A DNA stretch of 64,000 bases from Bacillus marasmi (GTDB lineage: Bacteria; Bacillota; Bacilli; Bacillales; Cytobacillaceae), in NCBI RefSeq assembly GCF_902168435.1, contig NZ_LR656170.1:202720-266719 (forward strand), read 5' to 3'. Made by a program: the position numbers and the translations under genes. The notes under the pieces were generated by a model. The model did no database searches. It was not told the origin of the DNA and worked only from the letters and a program-made list of their open reading frames with translations. Shown in pieces: positions 18,533 through 27,853 of the stretch. Numbering within the stretch: position 1 is the first letter of the stretch; every line of letters starts with the position of its first letter.

Positions 18533-20366
18533 TTATCTTAACTTTGGATTACTCTTTTTGTCCTTTACCGGATGGGGAATGTTTATTCACCATAAACTAA
18601 AGATATATCCAGCGTTTATCCCCTTATTTCTCTTTTCAATGATAACCTGCACTGTTTTCGGTGCAGGATTATTACATTTCATGCCTGAAATGGTCGTATT
18701 TATTTTCTATTTTGGCTTGCTTTTATTTGTTGTATATACCTACTTACTTTTCAAAGGGGTCATTCAGTTAAGAGCATTGGCATTACCTTCAATTGTAATA
18801 TTTATTTTATTTTCCATATACAGCACATTACTACTAAAAGGTGTCTCCTTGCTTCATTATGATAATTTTAGCCATTGGGGATTAGTTGTAAAAGAAATGT
18901 TTAGAATTGACGCATTACCCAATGATTCAACGATTGTATCATTCAGAAATTATCCTCCTGGCAGTGCAGTCTTCATATACTTTGTTTGTAAAATTATTGG
19001 GTATAGCGAGAGCCACACCTTAATGGCACAAAGTTATTTAATTGCCGCAAATTTATCTGTTTTATTTACATTTTGCACATGGAAAAAATACGCCTATACA
19101 ATGATAAGTTTTGTAGTAAGTATTATATTATTGTTGATTATCAAAAATAATATTTATGATTTATTAGTGGACACGTTATTAGCATTAGTTTCCCTATCTG
19201 TTTTTGTTGTAGCTTATTATTATCGTAATAACTGGAAGAAGAACTTATTAGTGAACGTATCCTTACTAATATTGTTAGTGTTAATAAAGGATAGTGGGAA
19301 AATATTTCTCATTTTTGATCTTATACTTATTTTAGGGATTATGATTTTCCAAGTTACGACACAGGAGAAAAGTTTCTTCTTAAACATAAAAAAACTAAGT
19401 ATGGGACTATTATGGTTACTTATAGCTCCATTATTTATTAATTTTTTATGGACGAAGTATGTGGAAAATGCCTATCCGGCAGTTGGTGTTGAGAACAATA
19501 AATTTGCATTAAGCACAAATAAAATTACCGAAATAAACAAATCTGAGGAGTTTATTTCCAATTTAGCTCCCATGGTTATTCGTGCATCAACCGATTTAAG
19601 CCATAATAACAATTTTAAGAGTGTGCTATTATTGACCGCACTCTTAATAATATTTATCATATACATTTTCATAAAAAACAGAAAAATACCGAGACTTTTA
19701 TTAGCATCTACTATGTATTCGATTTTCATTTATATATGTTATATTTTGCTTTTATATTTTATGTACCTGTTCTTAATGCCTGAAGTTGAAGCAAATTTCT
19801 TAGCTGGGTTCGAACGCTACCAATCGACAGTTGTAATCTTCATTTCTGGATTACTTATGTTTTCTATCTCACTGGAATGGTCTAGAATGGTACATCTACA
19901 AACATTTCATTATCAAAAATTGATAAGTTCCCTACTGCTTATTTTCATCTTCCTTTTCCCATTCTACGAAAACGCTGAAACACTGATTAGAAGGCCTGAC
20001 ATTAGCAATTCAATTAGACTCCAGGTTAAACAGGAATTTGAAAAGATTAAAAGTACCGGTATTTCCAACCCAAAGGTAATATACTATAGTCCAAGGAGTA
20101 CGGGCGATCAGGGATATCTTTACAATACGTTAATTTACGAGCAACTTTCATTTAATTTCGCTTATTTCACGGGTATTCCTAACGAACAAGATCGTGATCA
20201 ACTTTTAGCTTCCATTAAAGCATCAGATTTTTTGGTTGTAATAGATTCAGACAAAGACTTTAATAAATATTTTCCGCACCTTTTTACGGAAATTACTACA
20301 ATACCGAAGGGTACATACAAAGTGATTCACAACCAAGATCGCATAGCTCTAACGCCTTTGAATTAA
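18525..20366 (+). CDS. Large multi-pass membrane protein, probable GT-C glycosyltransferase
   Basis: The 613-residue protein has about 12 membrane segments and a soluble C-terminal tail of about 120 residues. An outer loop after the third helix carries LLHYDNFSHWG and then NYPPGSAVF, similar to the acidic and PPG motifs of GT-C enzymes. The GTG start overlaps the preceding gene by 8 nt and has AGGTGG six bases upstream. As the only gene coupled to the GT2-GtrA fusion it is the best candidate for moving the flipped sugar onto an outside acceptor. I do not recognise the family. Confidence 0.7.
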   Translation: MTDYLNFGLLFLSFTGWGMFIHHKLKIYPAFIPLFLFSMITCTVFGAGLLHFMPEMVVFIFYFGLLLFVVYTYLLFKGVIQLRALALPSIVIFILFSIYSTLLLKGVSLLHYDNFSHWGLVVKEMFRIDALPNDSTIVSFRNYPPGSAVFIYFVCKIIGYSESHTLMAQSYLIAANLSVLFTFCTWKKYAYTMISFVVSIILLLIIKNNIYDLLVDTLLALVSLSVFVVAYYYRNNWKKNLLVNVSLLILLVLIKDSGKIFLIFDLILILGIMIFQVTTQEKSFFLNIKKLSMGLLWLLIAPLFINFLWTKYVENAYPAVGVENNKFALSTNKITEINKSEEFISNLAPMVIRASTDLSHNNNFKSVLLLTALLIIFIIYIFIKNRKIPRLLLASTMYSIFIYICYILLLYFMYLFLMPEVEANFLAGFERYQSTVVIFISGLLMFSISLEWSRMVHLQTFHYQKLISSLLLIFIFLFPFYENAETLIRRPDISNSIRLQVKQEFEKIKSTGISNPKVIYYSPRSTGDQGYLYNTLIYEQLSFNFAYFTGIPNEQDRDQLLASIKASDFLVVIDSDKDFNKYFPHLFTEITTIPKGTYKVIHNQDRIALTPLN

Positions 20367-20383
20367 TGTGAACAACACAATAT

Positions 20384-20422
20384 AAAAAAGGGAAGCATAG
20401 TTTGGACCATGCTTCCCTTTTC
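20384..20422. terminator. Bidirectional terminator
   Basis: AAAAAGGGAAGCATAG pairs with CATGCTTCCCTTTT around a short loop. It lies between two convergent GT-C-like genes (stops at 20366 + and 20428 -). Confidence 0.88.
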
Positions 20423-20427
20423 GATAT

Positions 20428-21876
20428 TTAAGCTTTCTTTATAACCTTTTTTAGACTTCCTTTAATTAGTTCAAATAATATAAATATCCCATAACTTTGG
20501 AGTATGATAAAACACGGCATAATGAAATATCTGTACCTTGTTTGTATTTCAATCAATAGGTGGACTGCAACATAGCCTAAAATTAATAAGAAAACTAGCG
20601 CAAGCTCCTTCCTAGAGAACTTATTAATCATTATTTTTACGAGTGATATTATCCCGAAGAAAATCATCACTAAATACATAAGTCTTTCTAATTTGAACAG
20701 ATTATTAATGATTGGAATTCTTTCGGCATGCCCCAAACTCCACTCTAACGCTCCATCAAATCCAGACCACATCGAGCCTAACTTGGCCCAAAACAGCTTA
20801 AGTAATTTTTGTTTATCAGCAATTCTTTCATTTATTAATTCTGTTTCAGCTTTCTCTCTTTCATCACCTACAGGATATTGACCAACGAATTCTGCATCCT
20901 CATTGCTATACCAACCACCTGATTCATGGTTAAAACCTAGCACAAATTTCCATTGCGGATCACGATTAGACAATGGATATTTTGTTATATCCATTGCTAT
21001 AAACAACTGACTAATAAAGAAATGTATCAGGAAGTATGTTACTAGAATTCCGGCAACTTTTTTTATCGTATTAAGTTTCCTTTGCTTATCTGCACCCAAA
21101 AATTGTGTCAAGAAGAGGTAAATTCCTATTGCCAATAAAATAAGGCTTCCCAACGGACGAATAATATCTCCAAGCGCTATTAGAACAGCTGAATAAATCC
21201 ATAATGGCCTTTTTGATTCCTCATTTAAAATCAAAAGATAAAACCCTAAATAAAAGAGGAATGTGGCAAGATGCTGATTAGTTAACACGGAAGACATCAC
21301 AATGCTTGGAATAAAGGCAGCATAAATAATCCCAGCAATTCTACCAGTGGTCTCATTAAAAATTTTCGCAGAAATTTTATAAACTAATACGGTTGTTCCG
21401 ACTGAATAGATAATATTTAGCAGCTTAAGTATAAAAGGCCCCTCACCAAATAATTTAATGATAACGGCTTGATACATTGTAAATCCTAATTGATATACCC
21501 ATGTAATAAAATAAGGAGTATCTGTGAATTGAAAATTCCCCTTCGAGGCATCAATCGCCCCCTGATACATAACCGAAAAATCAGATATTATCGGGGTATT
21601 TACATTTAAAACCCAGACAAGTCTAGTGACAAAGGCAATTAGCACCAAAAAGACAATAAACAAAGTCTTGTTCTTTAATACATGATTTACGATAAGTGGA
21701 ACTAGTAATAAAAAAAGGCTAATTAAAGCCAAATCATACATAATGGTTCCATTAAATCCATAATTATTTCTCACAAATGTAAATACATTATAAAATGTAA
21801 TAATAAAGAAAAGGATCGTTAATCCTTGTAAGAATCTATGTGAAAATATTTGAAACTTGGTTCCTTCATTAACCAC
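20428..21876 (-). CDS. GT39/ArnT-like membrane glycosyltransferase
   Basis: The 482-residue protein has about 11-12 helices. The first outer loop carries NTPIISDFSVMYQGA, followed by TPYFITWVYQLGFTMYQ and a YRYFIMP segment near the end, the usual pattern of PMT/ArnT-type GT-C proteins. It probably transfers a polyprenyl-phosphate-bound sugar to a wall polymer or protein outside the cell. The GTG start has AAGGGTGA just upstream. It is the last gene of a - strand cassette GtrB-like, GtrA, transferase, with gaps of 25 and 61 bp. Confidence 0.75.
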   Translation of the reverse strand: MVNEGTKFQIFSHRFLQGLTILFFIITFYNVFTFVRNNYGFNGTIMYDLALISLFLLLVPLIVNHVLKNKTLFIVFLVLIAFVTRLVWVLNVNTPIISDFSVMYQGAIDASKGNFQFTDTPYFITWVYQLGFTMYQAVIIKLFGEGPFILKLLNIIYSVGTTVLVYKISAKIFNETTGRIAGIIYAAFIPSIVMSSVLTNQHLATFLFYLGFYLLILNEESKRPLWIYSAVLIALGDIIRPLGSLILLAIGIYLFLTQFLGADKQRKLNTIKKVAGILVTYFLIHFFISQLFIAMDITKYPLSNRDPQWKFVLGFNHESGGWYSNEDAEFVGQYPVGDEREKAETELINERIADKQKLLKLFWAKLGSMWSGFDGALEWSLGHAERIPIINNLFKLERLMYLVMIFFGIISLVKIMINKFSRKELALVFLLILGYVAVHLLIEIQTRYRYFIMPCFIILQSYGIFILFELIKGSLKKVIKKA

Positions 21877-21937
21877 TCAGTTCACCCTTCTTGTTCTCAA
21901 ATTAAATATGGACGCCAAATTGTATCCATAATTAATA

Positions 21938-22351
21938 TCAATTGTTATGAGACCCTTTTTTAAAGACAAAATATTTACTTGCAAAATAATTAAAAACGAT
22001 CACTAGAATATTGGCAAAGATTTTTGAAAACAAGTCGTCTAATTTGAAATATTCTATTGCAATAATCATCGTTACAATATCAAGAAAATATGACAATAAC
22101 CTAAAAAACGTAAAGGTCATCATCTCTTTCATTACAATAATGAAATTCATTTGTTTGCTTCTAAAAACATAAAGCTTGTTAGTGATAAATGCAAAAATCA
22201 CAGAAATAATCCAAGCAATCGTTGTTGCAACTTTGTAGTCGAGATTAAATCTTACTAATATTGCATAACTAATAATGTTTATCAGTGTTGTTAGAACCCC
22301 AAAAAACACATAGCTAATTACATCATTTTTCTTTGCTAATGATAATGACAT
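21938..22351 (-). CDS. GtrA family flippase-like protein
   Basis: The 137-residue, four-helix protein has YVFFGVLTTLINIISYAI at the N-terminus, FAFITNKLYVFRS in the middle and NYFASKYFVFKKG at the end, the GtrA signature. GtrA proteins are thought to flip polyprenyl-phosphate sugars made by GtrB-type synthases. B. subtilis GtcA in the CsbB-GtcA-YfhO system for LTA glycosylation is an example. It lies between exactly such partners here. Confidence 0.88.
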   Translation of the reverse strand: MSLSLAKKNDVISYVFFGVLTTLINIISYAILVRFNLDYKVATTIAWIISVIFAFITNKLYVFRSKQMNFIIVMKEMMTFTFFRLLSYFLDIVTMIIAIEYFKLDDLFSKIFANILVIVFNYFASKYFVFKKGSHNN

Positions 22352-22376
22352 ACGTCTAAAACTCCATATAATTTAC

Positions 22377-23360
22377 TTAGTTTCGATTTGCAGAATAATA
22401 ATATTCAGTTGCTTGCTTTTTGTTTAAAGCTTTTTCATCATTATATTCATCTACAAAATATAATGGTCTTCCCTTCGTTTCATTAAAGACTCTTCCTAAA
22501 TACTCCCCAATAATTCCAAGTGAGATTAATTGAATACCGCCTAGGAAAAGAATGATAGTCATTAACGATGGATAACCCGCAACTGGTTCACCCATGATGA
22601 TTGTTTTAAGAATAACCCAAATCATATACATAAAAGCAAAAATTGATACCGTAAAACCGAAGATTGATGACAATCTCAACGGATTGGTTGTAAATGAAGT
22701 AATTCCTTCAATAGCTAAATCCACTAATTTAATATAGTTCCATTTCGTTTCTCCAGCTGCTCGAGGATCTCTATCAAATAAAATTTCCTTTTTATTATAG
22801 CCAATCCAACTAAACATCCCTTTAGTATATCGTTGTGTTTCACGTAATTGCTTTAATGCTTCAACACACCGACTGTCTAAAAGCCTAAAATCACCTGTAT
22901 CCTCTTGAATTGGGACCCTTGTTATCTTTTGCAAGACACGATAGAATGCACGAGATGTCCACTTTTTTAACCAACTCTCACCAGCTCTACTCTTTCTCTT
23001 TGCATAGATATCGTCATACCCATCTTCCCAATAACTTATCATTTCAGGAATTAATTCTGGGGGATCTTGGAGATCTGCATCTAAAATAATTACGGCATCT
23101 CCCAACGCATAATCCAGTCCAGCAATCATCGCAATTTCTTTCCCAAAGTTTCGCGAAAGATCAACATATGACACTCTGTTGTCTTGTTTTCTCAGAGATT
23201 TAATAATATTTAGGGTTTCATCCTTACTACCATCATTTACAAAAAGCAATTCAAAACGATAGCGAGGAAGTTGATTTATTACTGTGCTTAAGCGATTATA
23301 TAGTTGATATAGTACATCCTGCTCATTATACGCAGGAATAAGTATCGTTATTTTTTTCAA
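22377..23360 (-). CDS. GtrB/CsbB-like polyprenyl-phosphate glycosyltransferase
   Basis: The 327-residue protein has a GT2 domain with ILIPAYNEQDVLYQL, LFVNDGSKDET, LDADLQDPPELIP and DTGDFRLLD. It then has the QRYTKGMFSWIGY motif of bactoprenol glucosyl/GlcNAc transferases and two C-terminal helices (about 230-300). The TTG start has AGGAGG seven bases upstream. The predicted reaction is transfer of a hexose or GlcNAc from UDP-sugar to undecaprenyl phosphate at the inner membrane face. It is the first gene of the three-gene cassette and is transcribed away from the epimerase gene. Confidence 0.9.
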   Translation of the reverse strand: MKKITILIPAYNEQDVLYQLYNRLSTVINQLPRYRFELLFVNDGSKDETLNIIKSLRKQDNRVSYVDLSRNFGKEIAMIAGLDYALGDAVIILDADLQDPPELIPEMISYWEDGYDDIYAKRKSRAGESWLKKWTSRAFYRVLQKITRVPIQEDTGDFRLLDSRCVEALKQLRETQRYTKGMFSWIGYNKKEILFDRDPRAAGETKWNYIKLVDLAIEGITSFTTNPLRLSSIFGFTVSIFAFMYMIWVILKTIIMGEPVAGYPSLMTIILFLGGIQLISLGIIGEYLGRVFNETKGRPLYFVDEYNDEKALNKKQATEYYYSANRN

Positions 23361-23782
23361 ATTAAATCCTCCTGAACATAATAAAAAAGTCTTATCAGAA
23401 AAAAATATTGATAATATTTACATCATTTCCCTATGGACTACTTTTTAGTACCTCTAATAAATAATATCAATATACTATCTTAGAACTTCAAAGGATGATT
23501 ATACATTAAGTATTCACCTTTTAAAAGCACTGTTTATCACCCGTAAAAACAGATAAATATGGATTATTTCATATTTCTCATAAAAACGACAATCAACTGC
23601 AATGTGTTGCTTGTGAAAAATGATATTATCCTACAAAACTTTATTTTAACATAGAAATGGTTTTCATTCGAATATCATTTTAGTTCTAGTTGTTTATCTG
23701 ATATTATCAAAGGTGACAATAATCTTATTTATATTTAATATCGTACAGAAGAATGAAGATTCCTACGTTTTGGAGGTTTATG
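23361..23782. other. 422-bp divergent intergenic region
   Basis: This AT-rich region lies between the GtrB-like gene (-) and the epimerase gene (+). It holds no convincing ORF. Apart from the + promoter at 23713-23741, I see only AT-rich stretches and no clear inverted repeat. Confidence 0.6.
23713..23741 (+). promoter_or_regulatory. Candidate sigma-A promoter of the epimerase gene
   Basis: GTGACA (23713-23718) and TAATAT (23736-23741) are 17 bp apart and about 40 bp before the gene start. Each box has one or two mismatches to TTGACA/TATAAT. Confidence 0.5.
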
Positions 23783-24928
23783 ATGAATAATAACAAAATA
23801 AAGGTTATGACCGTTTTTGGTACAAGACCGGAAGCAATTAAAATGGCACCACTTGTTAAAGAGTTAGAGAAACACACTGACCACATTGAATCAATCGTAA
23901 CTGTCACTGCTCAGCATCGACAAATGTTGGATCAAGTATTAAATATCTTTGAAATTGTTCCAAATTATGATTTAAACATTATGAAGGATCGACAAACGTT
24001 AGTCGATGTGACAACCCGCTGTTTAGAAGGGCTAAACCAGGTTATTCAAGAGGTGAAACCAGATATAGTCCTTGTACACGGTGATACTTCTACCACATTC
24101 GTTGCAAGTTTAGCAGCGTTTTATAATTCCACCATGATTGGACACGTTGAAGCTGGCTTACGTACAAGAAACAAATATTCTCCATATCCAGAGGAAATGA
24201 ATCGACAACTAACAGGTGTGTTAGCTGATTTACATTTTTCGCCAACTAGCCAATCAAAAAACAATCTTCTATCCGAAAACAAACTGGAAGATACCATTTT
24301 CGTAACAGGAAATACAGCGATTGATGCATTACAAACGACTGTCAAACCACAATACTCCCATCCTGTATTAGAAAAGGTTGGTAGCGATCGCTTAGTCCTA
24401 ATGACCGCACACCGTCGCGAAAATACCGGTAAACCAATGGAGAATATGTTTACAGCTATTAGAAGATTAACAGAAAAACATGATGACATTCAGGTAGTTT
24501 ATCCTGTACATATGAACCCAGTAGTTCGTGAAATCGCCAATCGAATCCTAGGAGAAAATGATCGAATCCATTTAATTGAACCGCTTGACGTTATTGACTT
24601 CCATAATTTCGCTTCTAGAGCTTATTTGATATTAACGGATAGTGGCGGAGTTCAAGAGGAAGCACCTTCATTAGGGGTACCGGTGTTGGTATTAAGAGAC
24701 ACTACGGAGCGACCAGAAGGCGTTGCAGCTGGTACTTTAAAGTTAGCAGGAACTGACGAGGAAACAATCTTTGAGCTTGCAGATGAATTACTGAACGATA
24801 AGACTGCACATGATAAAATGGCGAAAGCATCAAATCCATATGGTGATGGGAAAGCATCTAAACGAATTGTCGAAGCAATTCTTTATCATTTCAAGGTTAC
24901 AAACGAAAGACCCAAAAACTTCGGGTAA
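23783..24928 (+). CDS. wecB: UDP-N-acetylglucosamine 2-epimerase (non-hydrolysing)
   Basis: The 381-residue enzyme interconverts UDP-GlcNAc and UDP-ManNAc, the precursor of the teichoic-acid linkage unit and of ManNAc-containing glycans. Visible motifs are VFGTRPEAIKMAPLV, VHGDTSTTF, GHVEAGLRT, PEEMNRQL, TAHRREN, and TDSGGVQEEAPSLG with a following TERPEGV. Length and motifs match the WecB/MnaA family over its whole length. TTGGAGG precedes two consecutive ATG codons (23780, 23783); the second has the better spacing. It is monocistronic, with a strong terminator after it, and supplies sugar nucleotide for the surrounding glycan genes. Confidence 0.95.
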   Translation: MNNNKIKVMTVFGTRPEAIKMAPLVKELEKHTDHIESIVTVTAQHRQMLDQVLNIFEIVPNYDLNIMKDRQTLVDVTTRCLEGLNQVIQEVKPDIVLVHGDTSTTFVASLAAFYNSTMIGHVEAGLRTRNKYSPYPEEMNRQLTGVLADLHFSPTSQSKNNLLSENKLEDTIFVTGNTAIDALQTTVKPQYSHPVLEKVGSDRLVLMTAHRRENTGKPMENMFTAIRRLTEKHDDIQVVYPVHMNPVVREIANRILGENDRIHLIEPLDVIDFHNFASRAYLILTDSGGVQEEAPSLGVPVLVLRDTTERPEGVAAGTLKLAGTDEETIFELADELLNDKTAHDKMAKASNPYGDGKASKRIVEAILYHFKVTNERPKNFG

Positions 24929-24956
24929 AATTAACATTTTTTAGGTTCACCATATA

Positions 24957-24996
24957 AAAGGAGTGCAATCACAAAAATGATTGCACTCCTTTTTTC
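24957..24996 (+). terminator. Terminator of the epimerase gene
   Basis: AAAAGGAGTGCAATC pairs with GATTGCACTCCTTTTTT around a short loop, 28 bp after the stop. Confidence 0.92.
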
Positions 24997-25036
24997 TTTT
25001 ACATTTCAATCTGTTAACAAGCTTAATGGAACTAAA

Positions 25037-25912
25037 TTATTGATTTTCTCTTAATTTTTCTTCCATGAATTTCAACAAGTCATCTCTTAGTTCTTTCTTC
25101 TCTAAAGCAAATTCGATAGTGGTTTCAATAAAGCCCAATTTCTCTCCAACATCGTACCGTTTCCCTTCAAATTCATAGGCAAATACGCGTTGAATTTGGT
25201 TTAAGTTCTCGATGGCATCGGTAAGCTGGATTTCCCCGCCTGCTCCAACCTCCTGCTTATCTAAAAACATGAAGATTTCAGGTGAGAATACATATCTTCC
25301 GATAATCGCTAAATTGGAAGGTGCAGTTCCCAGTGCAGGTTTTTCTACAAAGTTACGGACCTGGAAGGAACGGCCAATCTGCTCAATTGGATCAATGATT
25401 CCATAACGATTTGTCTCATCATCTGGGACTCTTTTTACACCAATAACGGATGAATGAGTTCGATTATACTCATTCATTAATTGCTTTAAGCAAGGAGTTT
25501 CCGCTTGGACTATATCATCACCTAGTAACACAGCAAAAGGCTCGTTACCGATAAAGTTACGTGCACACCATACCGCATGACCAAGACCTCTAGGTTCTTT
25601 TTGTCTGATGTAATGGATGTCAACCATTTTCGATGTCTCTTGGACAGCTTCTAATAATTCTAATTTCCCTTTATCCAGTAAGTTTTGTTCAAGTTCAAAA
25701 GCGTGGTCAAAATGATCCTCAATTGCCCGCTTTCCTTTACCAGTAACAATAATAATATCTTCAATTCCAGATTCAATTGCTTCTTCAACTATGTATTGAA
25801 TAGTCGGTTTGTCGACAATTGGTAACATTTCTTTTGGCATCGCTTTTGTAGCTGGTAAAAAACGAGTACCAAGACCTGCAGCAGGAATAATGGCTTTTCT
25901 TACTTTTTTCAA
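25037..25912 (-). CDS. galU: UTP-glucose-1-phosphate uridylyltransferase
   Basis: The 291-residue enzyme makes UDP-glucose from UTP and glucose-1-phosphate. Motifs are [24 protein letters not shown] (activation and nucleotide loop), [19 protein letters not shown] and [10 protein letters not shown], with the family's normal length (GtaB about 292). The start is TTG, supported by AAAGGAGA seven bases before it. UDP-glucose feeds teichoic-acid glucosylation, glycolipid anchors and the glycan cassettes nearby. The gene is single and faces the epimerase gene across a terminator. Confidence 0.95.
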   Translation of the reverse strand: MKKVRKAIIPAAGLGTRFLPATKAMPKEMLPIVDKPTIQYIVEEAIESGIEDIIIVTGKGKRAIEDHFDHAFELEQNLLDKGKLELLEAVQETSKMVDIHYIRQKEPRGLGHAVWCARNFIGNEPFAVLLGDDIVQAETPCLKQLMNEYNRTHSSVIGVKRVPDDETNRYGIIDPIEQIGRSFQVRNFVEKPALGTAPSNLAIIGRYVFSPEIFMFLDKQEVGAGGEIQLTDAIENLNQIQRVFAYEFEGKRYDVGEKLGFIETTIEFALEKKELRDDLLKFMEEKLRENQ

Positions 25913-26189
25913 TGTTGATTCTCCTTTTTCAAAAGTTTATGTATTTTATAATCTAGAACAACTTCATTTGAATATATTTCCTCACGATACATACAACCAA
26001 AATTATTCCATAACCTGAGAAAATATTCAACCAACCACTTAGTGAAATGCTACTCGCAAACATTTTTTATTTTATCAGAATAACATTATTTGTATGCACC
26101 CTCCTTTCCCATTGCAAAAAACTCCTATTTCCTTCCATCATTTCATAGTACAATAGTCCTGTTGGAATTTTTTCAGAAAGGTTGATAAG

Positions 26190-27791
26190 ATGCAAAAATG
26201 GTACCGTATTAAGAATCGCATTATATCCAATGCACTCATACTGCTAACTAGCGGTCTTTTAATTTTTTTAGCCACAGAGATTTTCGCTGTGAAAAATAAA
26301 CTTGATAACCCCACCCAAACGTTATTTTTAGATAGCAACAACAAACAAATTAATAAAAGAAATGCAAAGAACCAGCACGAAACGCTTTCACCGAAAATAT
26401 ACTCATATTTAGCTAAAGAAATAGACACCGCTTCTCTTTCAGATCAAAGCTTTAGCTCCAATCCATTTCGACGTTCAATATGTAAGCTGTTATTGACTTC
26501 ATTCTATGATGATAGGGATTTAGTTAATATTGCTCTTGACCAACTATATTTGGGTAACGGAAACATCGGAATAGATTCTGGTGCAATCTATTACTTTAAT
26601 AAGGAACTTAAGCAAACTTCCGAATTAGAGCAGCTATTCCTTTTGTCAAAAGGAATACACGAAAATAAGGCAGGATCGACAGCTGAGCAATTTAAAAAAT
26701 TTATCAGTCAGCTTGATGGTTTACAATATTCTGATGAACAAATTGATAAACTGCTTCATTCACTTTATCATGAGCAATCCTACGCGCAATCCTATCTTCA
26801 GCAAACCATTACGGAGGCGACATCAATTTTAAATATTTCAGAAGAAGCCTTAATCCGGAGTGGATATATTATTGAAACGAACCTTAATAAAACCATTCAA
26901 AGGGAAATTCACTCACAATTTGCTCAAAAGCATAATTTCCCCGAGCAAGAAGGCTTTCATGTTGAAAGCGGCATGGTCATTCTTGATCGAAATACCGGGG
27001 CTACTGTTGCTTTAATGGGCGGAAGGAATTATCAGCATAATTCTTTAAATAGAGCAAGTGACATCAAACGTCAGCCTGCATCAACCTTTAAGCCATTAAT
27101 CGTTTATGCTCCCGCACTAGAACAGGGCTGGGCTCCTACCGATCAATTAATGGATGTGCCATTAAAAATAGGCGACTTTAAACCGAGAAACTACGACCAT
27201 ACATTTAGACAGCAAACTTCATTAGAGGAAGCTTTAGTCCATTCCTATAACGTACCAACCGTGTGGCTTTTATATAAAATTGGACTTAAAAATGGACTAG
27301 ATTATTTAAAGAAATTCGATTTATTTGAAATCGACGAAATGGATGGCTATCAATTAGCGTTAGGCTATTCAAGTAAGGGGTCTAATCCACTTGAAATCGC
27401 TCAAGCCTATACCATTTTCCCCAATGAAGGAACGATGTTTGTAGCTTCAACCATCCGGACAATTAAGACTACATCTGGGAAAGCTGTATATAAAGCAAAG
27501 CCAAATAAAAAGTCTATTATTACAAGTAAAACCGCAAAAACTATGGATAAGCTTCTTCAAGAGACGGTAAAGACTGGAACAGGAAGCAAAGCGTACATCG
27601 AGGGACAGACTATTGCCGGAAAAACAGGAACGACTTCTTATGATGGCTGGTTTGTTGGATATAACAAGGAGTTTGTATCAGCAGTTTGGATGGGTCCGGA
27701 TGAAGTCAATCCAAAGAGAAAAATTAGTGTAGATGGCGGTGGCTATCCAGCACTCCTTTTCAAAAAGGTCTTCACCGAAATATCAAAATAA
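26190..27791 (+). CDS. PBP-like transpeptidase with a shortened, apparently inactive GT51 domain
   Basis: The 533-residue protein has one N-terminal membrane helix (about 15-35). The transpeptidase half is complete: S298-T-F-K, S352-Y-N and K478-T-G-T, so acyl-enzyme chemistry is possible. The N-terminal part keeps only the last third of a GT51 glycosyltransferase domain (LYLGNGNIGIDSGAIYYFNKEL matches the LYLNQIYFGNGxYGIE region). The EDxxFxxHxG and GGSTITQQ blocks, including the catalytic Glu, are not found. Class A PBPs are usually 650-900 residues. The probable role is crosslinking of peptidoglycan or of another peptide-bearing polymer outside the cell. It is followed by a ligase-like gene after 62 bp. 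Confidence 0.85.
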   Translation: MQKWYRIKNRIISNALILLTSGLLIFLATEIFAVKNKLDNPTQTLFLDSNNKQINKRNAKNQHETLSPKIYSYLAKEIDTASLSDQSFSSNPFRRSICKLLLTSFYDDRDLVNIALDQLYLGNGNIGIDSGAIYYFNKELKQTSELEQLFLLSKGIHENKAGSTAEQFKKFISQLDGLQYSDEQIDKLLHSLYHEQSYAQSYLQQTITEATSILNISEEALIRSGYIIETNLNKTIQREIHSQFAQKHNFPEQEGFHVESGMVILDRNTGATVALMGGRNYQHNSLNRASDIKRQPASTFKPLIVYAPALEQGWAPTDQLMDVPLKIGDFKPRNYDHTFRQQTSLEEALVHSYNVPTVWLLYKIGLKNGLDYLKKFDLFEIDEMDGYQLALGYSSKGSNPLEIAQAYTIFPNEGTMFVASTIRTIKTTSGKAVYKAKPNKKSIITSKTAKTMDKLLQETVKTGTGSKAYIEGQTIAGKTGTTSYDGWFVGYNKEFVSAVWMGPDEVNPKRKISVDGGGYPALLFKKVFTEISK

Positions 27792-27853
27792 TGATCTATC
27801 TACTCATATTCTTCATGAATTAGCTAGATTGAAAGAACAGGAGAGATTGTTCA

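Noticed and set aside
23713-23907. - strand ORF over the epimerase gene start
   Set aside because: Overlaps a well-supported enzyme gene and has no own signals.
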